Positions 18,860 to 28,424 are shown, counted from the first letter of the stretch. The stretch is DNA of 64,000 nt from Candidatus Palauibacter rhopaloidicola (GCA_026914155.1 JAPPGH010000024.1:62001-126000); one strand, 5' to 3'. A program made the numbers and translations. The notes: a model not told the origin generated them from the letters alone.

Positions 18860-19106
18860 CTAGATTGTCACCGTTCTTCGTGGGTCTCGTGATCGCGGTC
18901 CGCCGCGGGGCGCGGGCGACCCCGGCCCGGCGGCCCGTGGCAAAGGGACGCAAAGCTAGCCCAGCGGCCCGTGAGAGGAAACTACGCGGCGTCCCGCGCC
19001 GGATGGTACGTTCCTCCGCCGCGGCGCGCCATCTCGGGCGGCGCGCACCGAGTCCCGCGCGGGCGGGGCCGGAAAAACCCGGGGGTCCGGAGCGGCGAGG
19101 AAGCTC

Positions 19107-20657
19107 GTGGAACAGAACCGTTCGGAGAACAGGTCCGCGACGCGCTCGCGCGGCCAGCGCATCGGGCTGTGGCTCGGACCGCTCCTCTTCCTACTGATGC
19201 TGCTGCTCGACCTCGAGCCGGGACGGCCCGAGATCACCCGCATGGCGGCGGTGGCCGTCCTCATGGCCACGTGGTGGATCACCGACGCGATCCCGCTCTT
19301 CGCGACCGCGCTGCTCCCGCTTCTCCTGTTCCCCATCCTCGGGATCGAACGGACGGGAGACACGGCTCCCATCTATTTCAACAGCACGATCATCCTTTTC
19401 CTCGGCGGCTTCATGATCGCGCTCACGATGGAGAAGTGGGACGTGCACCGGCGGATCGCGCTCTGGGTCATCCGCGCCGTGGGCGGCGGCCCCGCCCGCA
19501 TCGTGCTCGGCTTCATGCTCGCCGCGGCCTTCCTCTCCATGTGGATCTCGAACACGGCCACCGCGATCATGATGGTCCCGGTCGGACTGGCGGTCATCCT
19601 CCGCATGGAGGAGCAGTTCGGTCGCGGCCGGACGCACGCCTTCTCCGTGTCGATCATGCTGGGAATCGCGTACGCCTGCTCCGCCGGCGGGATCGCGACC
19701 CTTGTCGGCACGCCGCCGAACCTTTCCCTCCAGCGCATCTTCGCGATCACCTTTCCGGACGCCCCGCACATCTCCTTCGGCACATGGTTCGTCATGGCGC
19801 TGCCGATCGCGGTGCTCATGCTGGTCTTCGCGTGGATCCTGATCACGCGGGTCTTCTTCCGCGTGCCCGATGAGGTCTCGGTCGACCGCGAAGTCGTGGA
19901 GTCCGAGATGCGGAAGCTCGGCCCGGTGGCCTTCGAGGAGCGGGCGATCCTCGCCGTCTTCGCGTCGACGGCCCTGCTGTGGGTGTTCCGCGCGCCGATC
20001 GAGATCGGCCGGCTCACGATCCCGGGCTGGTCGTCGCTCCTGCCCTACGGTCACCTGATCGACGACGGGACCGTCGCGATCACGATGGCCTGCATTCTCT
20101 TTCTCGTCCCGACGAGGTCGCCCGGCGCAAAGACCGCCACGGTGATGGGACCCGGCGTGGTGCGCCGGCTCCCGTGGAACATCGTGCTGCTGTTCGGGGG
20201 AGGCTTCGCCCTCGCGCACGGCTTCCAGACCACCGGGCTGGCGCGGTTCGTCGGGGAAGGATTCAGCGGGCTGTCGACGGTGCCGCCGCTCGTGCTCATC
20301 CTCGTCATCTGCCTCGCGATGACGTTCCTCACCGAACTCACCTCGAACACGGCGACGACGGAGATGGTGCTCCCGATCTTCGCGGCCGTGGCCGTGGCGA
20401 CCGGCGTTCACCCGCTCCTGCTGATGGTGCCGGCGACGCTCTCCGCCTCGTGCGCTTTCATGATGCCGGTGGCGACGCCGCCCAACGCCGTGGTGTTCGG
20501 GAGCAACCGGGTGAGGATCGCGGAGATGGCGCGGGTGGGACTGTTCCTCAACCTGATCGGCGCGATCGTGATCACGCTGATCTTCCGCGCCGTGGGACCG
20601 CTTCTGTTCGGGATCGAACCCGGCGTCCTGCCGGACTGGGCGCACCTCGGCTCGTAG
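19107..20657 (+). CDS. DASS (SLC13) family sodium-coupled anion transporter
   Basis: 516 residues with about 11-12 membrane helices. It imports di- or tricarboxylates (or sulfate) with sodium across the inner membrane. Both family signatures with the SNT triplet are present: SMWISNTATAIMM in the first half and TELTSNTATTEMVLP in the second, the inverted-repeat substrate and sodium sites. The GTG start has GAGGAAG upstream. The exact substrate cannot be read from sequence. It stands alone and converges on the next gene. Confidence 0.9.
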   Translation: MEQNRSENRSATRSRGQRIGLWLGPLLFLLMLLLDLEPGRPEITRMAAVAVLMATWWITDAIPLFATALLPLLLFPILGIERTGDTAPIYFNSTIILFLGGFMIALTMEKWDVHRRIALWVIRAVGGGPARIVLGFMLAAAFLSMWISNTATAIMMVPVGLAVILRMEEQFGRGRTHAFSVSIMLGIAYACSAGGIATLVGTPPNLSLQRIFAITFPDAPHISFGTWFVMALPIAVLMLVFAWILITRVFFRVPDEVSVDREVVESEMRKLGPVAFEERAILAVFASTALLWVFRAPIEIGRLTIPGWSSLLPYGHLIDDGTVAITMACILFLVPTRSPGAKTATVMGPGVVRRLPWNIVLLFGGGFALAHGFQTTGLARFVGEGFSGLSTVPPLVLILVICLAMTFLTELTSNTATTEMVLPIFAAVAVATGVHPLLLMVPATLSASCAFMMPVATPPNAVVFGSNRVRIAEMARVGLFLNLIGAIVITLIFRAVGPLLFGIEPGVLPDWAHLGS

Positions 20658-20750
20658 CAGACAAAATCACGGGCGGGGGGCCGCGGAGGCGGCCGGACCG
20701 CGGGGAACGGCCCGGCCGCCACAGCCCCTGGAGACTGCCCGGACCGGCGG

Positions 20751-21668
20751 TTACATGCCGGAGGCGTGCGCTCCCATCACGAGCCAGTGCAGCATGAGAC
20801 CCCCGTCCTCGCCTCGCGAGTAGAGCCCCGCGAAGTGGCCGCCCCCGGCCCCGTCCGGACCCTCGGTGCCGTAGGTGCCGATGCCGACCACATGGCCGTC
20901 GTCCAGCTCGTGCGCGGACCAGCCGCTGATCCCGCTGAACGTCACGCCCGCGTCGAACATCGCCTGCAGCCCTTCCTCCACGGCCGCGCGACCCTCGCGG
21001 GCCCGCTCGCCCGGCATCATCGCGACCGCGTTCTCCGTGAAGGTGTTCGCGACCATCGAGGCGTGCCCCATGTTGTAATGCGTGGCGAAGTAGTCGCCGC
21101 TCGCCTGGATGAGGTCGCCACCCATCCCCTCGGGCATCTCCATCATCTGGCCGGCGGACATCGACTGGTCGGGCGTGTCGTAGTTGCTCACGACCCCTTT
21201 GAGCGACCACTCGCCGTCCACGTTCTCGGCCACCGCCATGTAGTACCCGGAGTTGCGGGCTTCCGCTCCGTCGACGGTGCCGGTGAGAACGTAGTGCCCG
21301 CGCGAAACGATCTGGTCGCCGAAGCCCATCGTCTCTCCCGGATGGATCGCGAGTTGCGAGCCCTCGGCATCGATCCGCGCCTGCAGGGCGGCGCCGACCG
21401 CCTCGCTCCCGTAGACCATGGCGCCGGAGGCGCTCCAGAGGAGTCCGTCCTCGGAATAGCGGCCGCCAACCATGCTGCCGTGACCCATGTTGAAATGAGT
21501 CTCGTAGTAATCGGTGATTTCCGTCATCGCCGCCTCGGCGTCGGACATGGCCGGGGCGTCGTCCATCGCCTCCGTCATCTCCTCCGTCGTCGCGGCTTCT
21601 TCCGTCTCCGCCCCGCCGCAGGCGATGGTCAGAGCCAGGGCGAAGGGAGCCAGGGTGCGGATGCGCAT
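20751..21668 (-). CDS. Lipoprotein with two tandem SnoaL/DUF4440-like domains
   Basis: 305 residues. ATG 21668 is preferred over the ORF-track start because GAAGGAGG stands before it and a lipoprotein signal follows, ending LALTIAC. A Glu/Ala/Met-rich linker then leads to two copies of an NTF2-like fold: the first has YYETHFNMGHGSMV, the second YFATHYNMGHASMV, each followed by GV/GL-type strands. This is an internal duplication. Such domains can be ketosteroid-isomerase-like enzymes or binding modules; the function is unknown. Confidence 0.75.
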   Translation of the reverse strand: MRIRTLAPFALALTIACGGAETEEAATTEEMTEAMDDAPAMSDAEAAMTEITDYYETHFNMGHGSMVGGRYSEDGLLWSASGAMVYGSEAVGAALQARIDAEGSQLAIHPGETMGFGDQIVSRGHYVLTGTVDGAEARNSGYYMAVAENVDGEWSLKGVVSNYDTPDQSMSAGQMMEMPEGMGGDLIQASGDYFATHYNMGHASMVANTFTENAVAMMPGERAREGRAAVEEGLQAMFDAGVTFSGISGWSAHELDDGHVVGIGTYGTEGPDGAGGGHFAGLYSRGEDGGLMLHWLVMGAHASGM

Positions 21669-21926
21669 CGGGGTACCTCCTTCGAAATAAGACGCCGCGC
21701 CCTCCGCACGCGTGCCTTTCACTGCGGCGAACGTCGACGAGACAAGGCGTAACTGCCGGAACGTTAGGCGTTTCAAGGCGGATCCGTCAATGCGACGGGC
21801 GCGCGGATCGGCCGGGGCGGCCGGACCGCCGAGGTTGGCCCGCCATTCCGCCCCCGCTTACGTTGAGCGCCCGGGTCGAAGGCCGTGACCCCTTCCATAC
21901 TTTTCCCCGAACCGGAAAGCCACAGC

Positions 21927-24452
21927 ATGGTCCAGATCGTGCGCAGTACCCGCCCCCTCGTCCTCATCCTTTCCCTCTCGCTCCTCGTCGTGGCCACGGG
22001 CTGCATTCGGCCCTTTGCCCGACCCTCGCCCGACCCGACCGCCTCGGCCGGAGGGGGACCCGGCCCCCGCGGCGGCGGCGGCGATGACGAAGACGGGCCG
22101 GAGCCCTATGCCGAAGTCGTCACGGAGGAAGCGGTCACGGATTCGGGGATGGTCCACGTTCACCGGGTGGACGACAAATGGCTGTTCGAGATTCCGGAGG
22201 AGGTTCTGGGACGCGACATCCTCCTCGTGAGCCGTCTGGCGGCGGTTCCCGAGGGGATGGGCTACGGCGGCCAGAAGGCGAATACGCAGGTCCTCCGCTG
22301 GGAGAGGAACGGGCCCGACGACGAGCGGATCTTCCTCCGCGTCGTGCGACACACGAACGTGGCGGACGAGGCCCTTCCGGTGGCGCGGGCCGTGCGGGGC
22401 GCGAACTTCGAGCCGATCCTGCGGGCCTTCGACATCGAGGCGCTGAACGACGACTCGACGAGCGTCGTCATCGATGCCTCGCCGCTGTTCGAGTCCGACA
22501 TCCCCATGCTCGGCTTGAGCCAGTTCCGCCGCGACGCGTACCGGGTGCGCTCGCTGGACTCCAACCGAACCTACGTCGACTGGATCAAGAGCTTCCCGCG
22601 CAACGTCGAAGTGCGGCACGTCCTCACCTACAACGCGCAGACGCCTCCGTCGAACGCGAGCACGAACTCGATCTCGATCGAGATGAATCAGTCGATGGTC
22701 CTGCTCCCGGACGAACCCATGCAGCCGCGCATCTTCGACGAGCGGGTGGGTTACTTCAACGTGAATCAGGTGGACTACGGCCGCAGCGACCAGAAGGTCG
22801 TCACGCGCACCTACGTGACGCGGTGGCGGCTCGAACCGAGCGACACCGCGGCCTTCCGGCGCGGCGAACTCGTCGACCCGGTCAAACCCATCATCTTCTA
22901 CCTCGACCCCGCCACGCCCGAGAAGTGGCGGCCGTACCTCATCCAGGGAATCGATGACTGGCAGGAGGCCTTCGAGGCGGCGGGCTTCAGCAACGCGATC
23001 CAGGGACGGATGCCGCCCTCCTTCGAGGAGGACCCGGAGTTCAGCCCGGAGGACGTGCGGTATTCCGTGATCCGCTGGCTCCCGTCGCAGGTGCAGAACG
23101 CCTCCGGGCCGCATGTGCACGACCCGAGGACCGGGGAGATCCTCGAGAGCGACATCCAGTGGTATCACAACGTCGCGAACCTGCTGCGGAACTGGTACCT
23201 GATCCAGACGGCGGCCGTGAATCCGGCGGCGCGCCGCGCGCTCTTCGACGACGAAGTGATGGGTCGGCTGATCCGCTTCGTGGCGGCGCACGAGGTCGGA
23301 CACACGCTCGGTCTCCCGCACAACATGAAGTCGAGTTCCGCCTTCCCCGTGGATTCGCTGCGGGCCCCGGGCTTCGTGTGCCGCGAGGGGGTCGCCCCGT
23401 CGATCATGGACTACGCGCGCTTCAACTACGTGGCGCAGCCGGAGGACGAGGGCGCGTGCGTGGATCCGCGGATCGGCGAATACGACCGCTTCTCGATCAA
23501 CTGGGGCTACCGCCCGATCCTCGATGCGGACGAGGACGAGGAGCGGGCGACGCTCGACGCCTGGATCCGGGAGGTCGAAGACGACCCGGTCTACGCCTTC
23601 GGCAGTGGGACGCCGATCGACCCGACCGCCCAGACGGAAGCCGTCGGCTCCGACGCGATGGAAGCGAGCGACCTCGGGATCGCGAACCTCAAGCGGATCC
23701 TGCCCCGGCTGGTCGAGTGGAGCAGCGACGGGCGCGAGGGGGAGAACTACGAGGAGTTGGCGGAACTCTACAACAATCTCATCGGGCAGTGGAACCGCTA
23801 CATGGGCCACGTCGGGACCGTGGTGGGCGGGGTGACGCGCACGCACAAGCGGATCGGGCAGGAGGGGGCGGTCTACGAGTTCGTGGACGAAGCCACGCAG
23901 CGGCGGGCCATGGACTTCTTCGCCCGGCAGGCCTTCGACCCGCCGACGTGGATGGTCGACGAGGACATCCTGTCGAAGATCGAGAACCCGTCGACGGTGG
24001 ACCGCATGCGGGGCATTCAGGTTCGAGTCGTGAACCTGATCCTCGACCCCGGCCGCATGCAGCGGCTGATCGAGGCGGAAGCCCGGAACGGGGGCGACCA
24101 CTACAGCCTCGGCGAGCTGTTCGAGGATCTGCGCCGCTCAATCTGGGGAGAGCTGGAGACCGGCGCCCCGATCGGCGTCTACCGGCGGAATCTCCAGCGC
24201 GGACACCTGGAGCGGCTCGAGTACCTGATGACGCAAGAGCTGTCGCTCCCGACCTTCATCTTCGGCGGTCTCTCGGACTTCTTCACCTCGGTGGACGTGT
24301 CGCAGTCGGACATCCGGGCCTTCGTGCGGGGCGAACTCCACGGGCTCCAGGATGCGATCGAACGCACGCTTAGGCGCCGGCTCGACCGCACAACGGAACT
24401 GCACCTGCGAGACGCCCTCGCCAGGATCGACGACATCCTCGACCCCGACTGA
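21927..24452 (+). CDS. Secreted zinc-dependent metalloprotease, DUF5117/DUF5118-type lipoprotein
   Basis: 841 residues. ATG 21927 is chosen over GTG 21885 because a signal peptide LVLILSLSLLVVATGC follows it directly. A Gly/Pro/Asp-rich linker leads to a large N-terminal domain (DUF5117-like), then the metzincin zinc motif AAHEVGHTLGLPHNMKSS and the Met-turn SIMDYARFNY. A long C-terminal domain follows. The family is common in Gemmatimonadota and Bacteroidota and is presumed to degrade peptides outside the inner membrane. It diverges from the SnoaL-like lipoprotein. Confidence 0.88.
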   Translation: MVQIVRSTRPLVLILSLSLLVVATGCIRPFARPSPDPTASAGGGPGPRGGGGDDEDGPEPYAEVVTEEAVTDSGMVHVHRVDDKWLFEIPEEVLGRDILLVSRLAAVPEGMGYGGQKANTQVLRWERNGPDDERIFLRVVRHTNVADEALPVARAVRGANFEPILRAFDIEALNDDSTSVVIDASPLFESDIPMLGLSQFRRDAYRVRSLDSNRTYVDWIKSFPRNVEVRHVLTYNAQTPPSNASTNSISIEMNQSMVLLPDEPMQPRIFDERVGYFNVNQVDYGRSDQKVVTRTYVTRWRLEPSDTAAFRRGELVDPVKPIIFYLDPATPEKWRPYLIQGIDDWQEAFEAAGFSNAIQGRMPPSFEEDPEFSPEDVRYSVIRWLPSQVQNASGPHVHDPRTGEILESDIQWYHNVANLLRNWYLIQTAAVNPAARRALFDDEVMGRLIRFVAAHEVGHTLGLPHNMKSSSAFPVDSLRAPGFVCREGVAPSIMDYARFNYVAQPEDEGACVDPRIGEYDRFSINWGYRPILDADEDEERATLDAWIREVEDDPVYAFGSGTPIDPTAQTEAVGSDAMEASDLGIANLKRILPRLVEWSSDGREGENYEELAELYNNLIGQWNRYMGHVGTVVGGVTRTHKRIGQEGAVYEFVDEATQRRAMDFFARQAFDPPTWMVDEDILSKIENPSTVDRMRGIQVRVVNLILDPGRMQRLIEAEARNGGDHYSLGELFEDLRRSIWGELETGAPIGVYRRNLQRGHLERLEYLMTQELSLPTFIFGGLSDFFTSVDVSQSDIRAFVRGELHGLQDAIERTLRRRLDRTTELHLRDALARIDDILDPD

Positions 24453-24493
24453 GCCGAACCTCGCCCGGGTCGGCCAAATCGGCAGACCCGGGC

Positions 24494-24895
24494 CTATGCG
24501 AGCACTTCGAGCAGGGTGCGGGGGCGAACCACAAGGACGGTCCGGTACGGAGAGACATCCAACAGGTCGCGGTCGCCACTCACGACATACTTGACTCCCG
24601 CGGCGATGGCGCATGCGATGAACTTGTCGTCATCCGCATCACGACAGACCGGCTCAGCCAGGGGCGGCGCTTCCACGAGCGTCGCAGAAGCACCGAGCAG
24701 GTCGAGCGCGGGCGTCAGGTCGACACCCGGGAATCGGGAAGACAGCCGCTGGCCGACGCGTACATACTCCTCGATGATCTCCTGGGAAACGACGACGCTG
24801 ACGCGACCGTCTCGCCACGCTTCGAGAATGCCGCCGGGATGGCCGCCGAAGAAAACGCCGGACACGAAGACGTTCGTGTCCAGAACGATCCTCAC
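24494..24895 (-). CDS. PIN-domain toxin of an AbrB/PIN toxin-antitoxin pair
   Basis: 133 residues of the COG1569 type. MRIVLDTNVFVSG supplies the first acidic metal ligand, IIEEYVRV the Glu, and DADDDKFIACAIA plus SGDRDLLDV the remaining acidic residues of the PIN RNase site. All four acidic positions look intact, so it is probably an active RNase. Its start overlaps the antitoxin stop by four bases. Confidence 0.88.
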   Translation of the reverse strand: MRIVLDTNVFVSGVFFGGHPGGILEAWRDGRVSVVVSQEIIEEYVRVGQRLSSRFPGVDLTPALDLLGASATLVEAPPLAEPVCRDADDDKFIACAIAAGVKYVVSGDRDLLDVSPYRTVLVVRPRTLLEVLA

Positions 24896-25152
24896 GCCGA
24901 ACGCACGGCCTTGATCGCCGCGGCGATATCCGAGCGGCGGAGCCCAACGCGGCGCGCGTCTTCTCGAGCCCGCGCAACGATGCCATCGAACTCACGCATT
25001 GAAGGTGGATCGACCACCTTGAGTACGACGGTGCCTTCCTCCCCAAGAACGACGAACTCGGTTCCAGTCTCCAATCCGAGGCGTCGCCGGATCGGCTCCG
25101 GAATGACGACCTGGCCCTTCGAGGACAGTTTCGTGGTAGCTATGCGGTCCAT
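24892..25152 (-). CDS. AbrB/MazE-type antitoxin
   Basis: 86 residues. TTKLSSKGQVVIPEPIRRRLGL is the swapped-hairpin AbrB DNA-binding domain; the C-terminal helix (about 55-86) probably binds the PIN toxin. Such antitoxins normally repress their own promoter. The ATG lies six bases after a TAGGAT box with no ribosome binding site, so the message may be leaderless. Confidence 0.88.
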   Translation of the reverse strand: MDRIATTKLSSKGQVVIPEPIRRRLGLETGTEFVVLGEEGTVVLKVVDPPSMREFDGIVARAREDARRVGLRRSDIAAAIKAVRSA

Positions 25153-25158
25153 GCTGCA

Positions 25159-25187
25159 ATCCTACCAGTAAGACGATATCTCGTCAA
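25159..25187 (-). promoter_or_regulatory. Promoter of the toxin-antitoxin operon, leaderless type
   Basis: On the minus strand TTGACG, exactly 17 bases, TAGGAT, then six bases to the antitoxin ATG. The spacer holds the palindrome GATATC, a possible antitoxin contact. This is the clearest promoter in the window. Confidence 0.75.
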
Positions 25188-25202
25188 CGGGAGTGCCCCG
25201 CG

Positions 25203-28200
25203 CTAGAAGCGGACGCGGACGCCGAGTTGGGCGCGGCGGGTGTCGCCGAGGCCGCTCCGGATCGTGCCGTCGAAGTTGAACAGGAGCCCCGTCTGCGCGG
25301 TGTCGAGGAAGTTGTCGGCGCCCGTCAGGTTGAAGACTTCCAGGATCGGCTCGACCGTGCGCCCGTCCCCGATGTCGAACGCCTTCGAAAGCCGCAGGTC
25401 CCAGGTGAAGAAGTCGTTCTCCCGCCGGAGCGTGTTGCGCCTGAGGACGGAACCATCGGCGCACACGCGGTCCGCCGGGGCTCCCACACGCTGGCCTGCC
25501 GGGGCGGCCAGTGGATTCGCCTCGGTCGGGCCGCAGCTCGCCGACATCGGCGACGCGGAGAGGTATCGGAAGACGTGGTTGAGAACGACGCCGCGGCCGA
25601 GATCGAAGAGCAGGAAGCCGGTCAGCTGGTGCCGCCGGTCCCGGACCGACCAGTTGTACTCGGCCTCCAAATCGGTTGCGGTCGCATAGAAGAAGTTGAA
25701 CGGATCCCGTTCGTTATCGTCGTCCGACCGGTCGAAGCCCAGCGTGTAGTTCGCCTCGAAACTCAGCCTCCCGTCGAGCGCGCCGTCCCCGCGCAGTCCG
25801 AGCGTGACGGCGTTGTAGCGGGAGCGCGCGCTGCTCTCGGTCACGGTGACGGTTCCCAGCCCGTTGGCCCCCTCCGCGAAGGGCGCGCCGAGTTCGGCCG
25901 CGTTGCGGTCCACGAAGCGGAACAGGTTGTCGGTGCGGGCGTGCTGAAGCGAAAGCTCCACCGCCGTGTTCGCGCTCAGCGCGTGCTCCACGGCGACGTT
26001 GAACGACCACGTCCGCGGCAGTTCGAGGTTGCGGTCCGCGATGTTCACACCGGGCTGGAAGGGTGGCGTGCCCGGCGGGGGCGCCGTCAGGAACTCTCCG
26101 ATCTGCGGCGGCGGCGGAAGGAAGGTCGCGTCGCTGGCAGCGAACTGCGTGCCCTGGAACGCGCCGTTCGTCGTGCGGTGCTGCGCGAACACGAGCATCG
26201 GGATGCGCGAGAAGTAGGACCCCGCGTTCACGCGTACGAGCGTGCGCCCGTCGTCCCGGGGATCCCAGGCGAGCCCGAAGCGCGGCTGGAAGTTGTCGAG
26301 GTCGTCCGGAATCGTCCCGTCCGACGGAAAACCCGCACTCCCGATCCACGATCCGTAGAAGGTGTCCCCGGGCTCGATGAACATCCCCGGATGCCACGAC
26401 CCTTCCCAGCGCACGCCGAGGTTCAGGGTCAGGTTGTCGCGCGGGCGCCAGGTGTCCTGGATGAAGAGTCCGAGTTCGTCCATCGAGAAGTCCTGCAGTC
26501 CGAGTTGCCCGGCCGGAGTATCTCCCAGCGTGAGGGCCTGCAGGTAGAGAAGTACGGGGCCGGTGATCGCGGTCCCCGGAGGACAGATGCCCTCCGCGCT
26601 GTCGGAACCGTCGGAGCAGGTGACGTATCGGTTCCCCTGCGTGACGAAGTTCATGAATCCGTCGACGGAGGAGAACTTGTAGAGGCCGTTCGCGAAGCCG
26701 ATGAACTGCTGGCCGACCCCCGTCCGGTTGTATTCGACGCCCACCTTGAACAGGTGGTCCCCGGCCAGGAAGGAGAGGTTGTCGACGAGTTGGATCCGGT
26801 GATCATAGGCCGGGTCGATGGGAAGGAAGAAGGGCATCCCGATGCGGAACCCGTCCGCGAAGTCCATCGCGATGTCCGGGAAGGGGCGGCCGCCGACCGT
26901 GCCGAAGGCGGGCTGCGGCGGCGGGGCGGAGCCCGGAATCACGGGTCCCTCGTATCCCCGGGGCCGGTCCTCGCGGGCGTACTGGACGCGGAACTCGTTC
27001 GAGACGGTGTTGGAGAGCTGCGACCTGAGGCTTGCGTTGATCGCGTGGGAGAAGTCCTCCTCGAGGCCGTTGGCGCTGAGACCCCAGGAATCCACGTCGA
27101 ACGTCCCGTTCACCTGCTCGGACCAGGTGTAGTTGTACTTGAAGGACGCCTGGTGACGGTCGCTGAGGTTGAAGTCGAGCTTCGCCACGAGCGCCCGGTT
27201 GTCGTCGGTGCGGCGGATCGGACCGAACTCGTCGTCGAACCGGCCGGGCCACCGCGTCTGAAGGAAGTTCTCCAGCTTCTCGAGTTCTGACCGGTTCACG
27301 ACGTTGCGCGTGAACTGCTTCGTCTCGCTCGCTTCCTGCTGGTCGTAGGCGACGAAGAAGAACGCCCGGTCGCGCACGATCGGGCCGCCGAGGGTGAAGC
27401 CGAACTGGCCGCGCCCGAACTCGGGCTTGCCGCCTCCGCGCTCGCTCGGGTATGCGGTGGAGATGGCATCCCACTGGCCGAAGTAGTGCGCCGAGCCCGC
27501 GAACTCGTTCGTGCCCGACTTCGTGATGACGTTCACAAAGCCGCCCGCGGAGCGCCCGAACTCCGCCGACGCCCCCTGGCTCACGACGACGATTTCTTCG
27601 ATGGCGTCCTGGTTGAAGGTGAAGGCCGGGCGCTGGCCGCCCCGCTGCTCGCCGAAGAAGGGGTTGTTGAAGTCGGCTCCGTCCACGGACACGTTGTTGA
27701 AGATCCCCCGCTGTCCCCCGATGTTGAGGACCTCGCCGTCCGGACCCTGCGACACGGACACGCCCGGAGTGAGGAGCGTGTAGTCGAGGAAGTTGCGTCC
27801 GTTGTTGGGCAGGTTGTCGACGACCTCCTCGGCGAGCCGGTGGGAACTCGACGGGTCCCCGGTGTCGACGAGCGGCGTCCGGTCCGCCGTCACGGTGATC
27901 TCGGACACGGCGACGGGCTTGAATTCGAGTACGAGATCGAGGACCTCTCCGACGCGGAGGATGAGCCCCTCGGTGCGCTCGTCGCCGAACTGCCCCAGCG
28001 CCCGGGCGGTGACGTCATAGACGCCCAGCGGAAGGAGTGTGCGCACGAACGCCCCGTTCGATCCCGTCACGACCGTCGTCTCGAACCCGGTCGCACGATG
28101 CTCGATGACCACGGCGGCGCCGGCCACGGGCGCTCCGACCGGATCGCGGACGACCCCGCGGATGACGCCGGTCGTCGCCTGGGCCTGCGCGGCCGCGTCC

Positions 28201-28283
28201 GACGCGGCGGCGCAGGACAGCGCGAAAACGGCGAACAGGAGGGTGGACCCGCGTCGGGAGACCGGAACCCGGCATGGCCGCAT
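25203..28283 (-). CDS. TonB-dependent receptor, Oar-like, with carboxypeptidase-regulatory N-terminal domain
   Basis: 1026-residue outer-membrane receptor. A signal peptide is followed by an Ig-like CarboxypepD_reg domain (GVIRGVVRDPVGAPVAGA, about residues 38-120), a plug with NVSVDGADFNNP and VNVITKSGTNEF, and a large beta-barrel ending in the outer-membrane signature VRVRF. No classical TonB box is evident. Oar-like proteins export or take up large ligands such as peptides or glycans. A clear AAGGAG site precedes the start. The ligand is unknown. Confidence 0.92.
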   Translation of the reverse strand: MRPCRVPVSRRGSTLLFAVFALSCAAASDAAAQAQATTGVIRGVVRDPVGAPVAGAAVVIEHRATGFETTVVTGSNGAFVRTLLPLGVYDVTARALGQFGDERTEGLILRVGEVLDLVLEFKPVAVSEITVTADRTPLVDTGDPSSSHRLAEEVVDNLPNNGRNFLDYTLLTPGVSVSQGPDGEVLNIGGQRGIFNNVSVDGADFNNPFFGEQRGGQRPAFTFNQDAIEEIVVVSQGASAEFGRSAGGFVNVITKSGTNEFAGSAHYFGQWDAISTAYPSERGGGKPEFGRGQFGFTLGGPIVRDRAFFFVAYDQQEASETKQFTRNVVNRSELEKLENFLQTRWPGRFDDEFGPIRRTDDNRALVAKLDFNLSDRHQASFKYNYTWSEQVNGTFDVDSWGLSANGLEEDFSHAINASLRSQLSNTVSNEFRVQYAREDRPRGYEGPVIPGSAPPPQPAFGTVGGRPFPDIAMDFADGFRIGMPFFLPIDPAYDHRIQLVDNLSFLAGDHLFKVGVEYNRTGVGQQFIGFANGLYKFSSVDGFMNFVTQGNRYVTCSDGSDSAEGICPPGTAITGPVLLYLQALTLGDTPAGQLGLQDFSMDELGLFIQDTWRPRDNLTLNLGVRWEGSWHPGMFIEPGDTFYGSWIGSAGFPSDGTIPDDLDNFQPRFGLAWDPRDDGRTLVRVNAGSYFSRIPMLVFAQHRTTNGAFQGTQFAASDATFLPPPPQIGEFLTAPPPGTPPFQPGVNIADRNLELPRTWSFNVAVEHALSANTAVELSLQHARTDNLFRFVDRNAAELGAPFAEGANGLGTVTVTESSARSRYNAVTLGLRGDGALDGRLSFEANYTLGFDRSDDDNERDPFNFFYATATDLEAEYNWSVRDRRHQLTGFLLFDLGRGVVLNHVFRYLSASPMSASCGPTEANPLAAPAGQRVGAPADRVCADGSVLRRNTLRRENDFFTWDLRLSKAFDIGDGRTVEPILEVFNLTGADNFLDTAQTGLLFNFDGTIRSGLGDTRRAQLGVRVRF

Positions 28284-28337
28284 GGACGACTCCTTGCTCT
28301 CTCGATGGTGGATACAGGCGTAGGAACTGGCAGAGGA

Positions 28338-28411
28338 TGGGCCCGGCAGGATTCGAACCTGCGACCTTGGGATTATGAGTCCCCTGCTCTAACCGGCTGA
28401 GCTACGGGCCC
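28338..28411 (-). tRNA. tRNA with CAT anticodon, probably tRNA-Ile2 (lysidine type)
   Basis: A complete 74-base cloverleaf on the minus strand: acceptor GGGCCCG/CGGGCCC, D arm GCTC/GAGC, anticodon loop CTCATAA, T arm GCAGG/CCTGC with TTCGAAT, discriminator A, no encoded CCA. The anticodon arm and AGCAGG..GACTCATAATC resemble the minor isoleucine tRNA of other bacteria, whose C34 becomes lysidine; elongator tRNA-Met shares the loop, so this isotype is not certain. The outermost anticodon-stem pair is a G-A mismatch. Confidence 0.93.
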
Positions 28412-28424
28412 GAACGGAGCACGA

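Noticed and set aside
17141-18892. 583-residue plus-strand ORF opposite secD
   Set aside because: Mirror frame of secD with Arg/Asp/His-rich composition and no domain.
19191-20645. 484-residue minus-strand ORF opposite the SLC13 transporter
   Set aside because: His/Arg/Asp-rich mirror of a hydrophobic membrane protein, a typical GC-frame artefact.
20681-20735. GC-rich inverted repeats between the SLC13 gene and the SnoaL-like lipoprotein
   Set aside because: CCGCGG and CGGCCGG pairings are common by chance at this GC content and there is no T-tract, so not called a terminator.
21858-24101. 747-residue minus-strand ORF opposite the metzincin lipoprotein
   Set aside because: Mirror frame of a clear protease gene; no domain recognised.
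25227-27290. 687-residue plus-strand ORF opposite the TonB receptor
   Set aside because: Mirror frame of the receptor barrel; no start signals or family.
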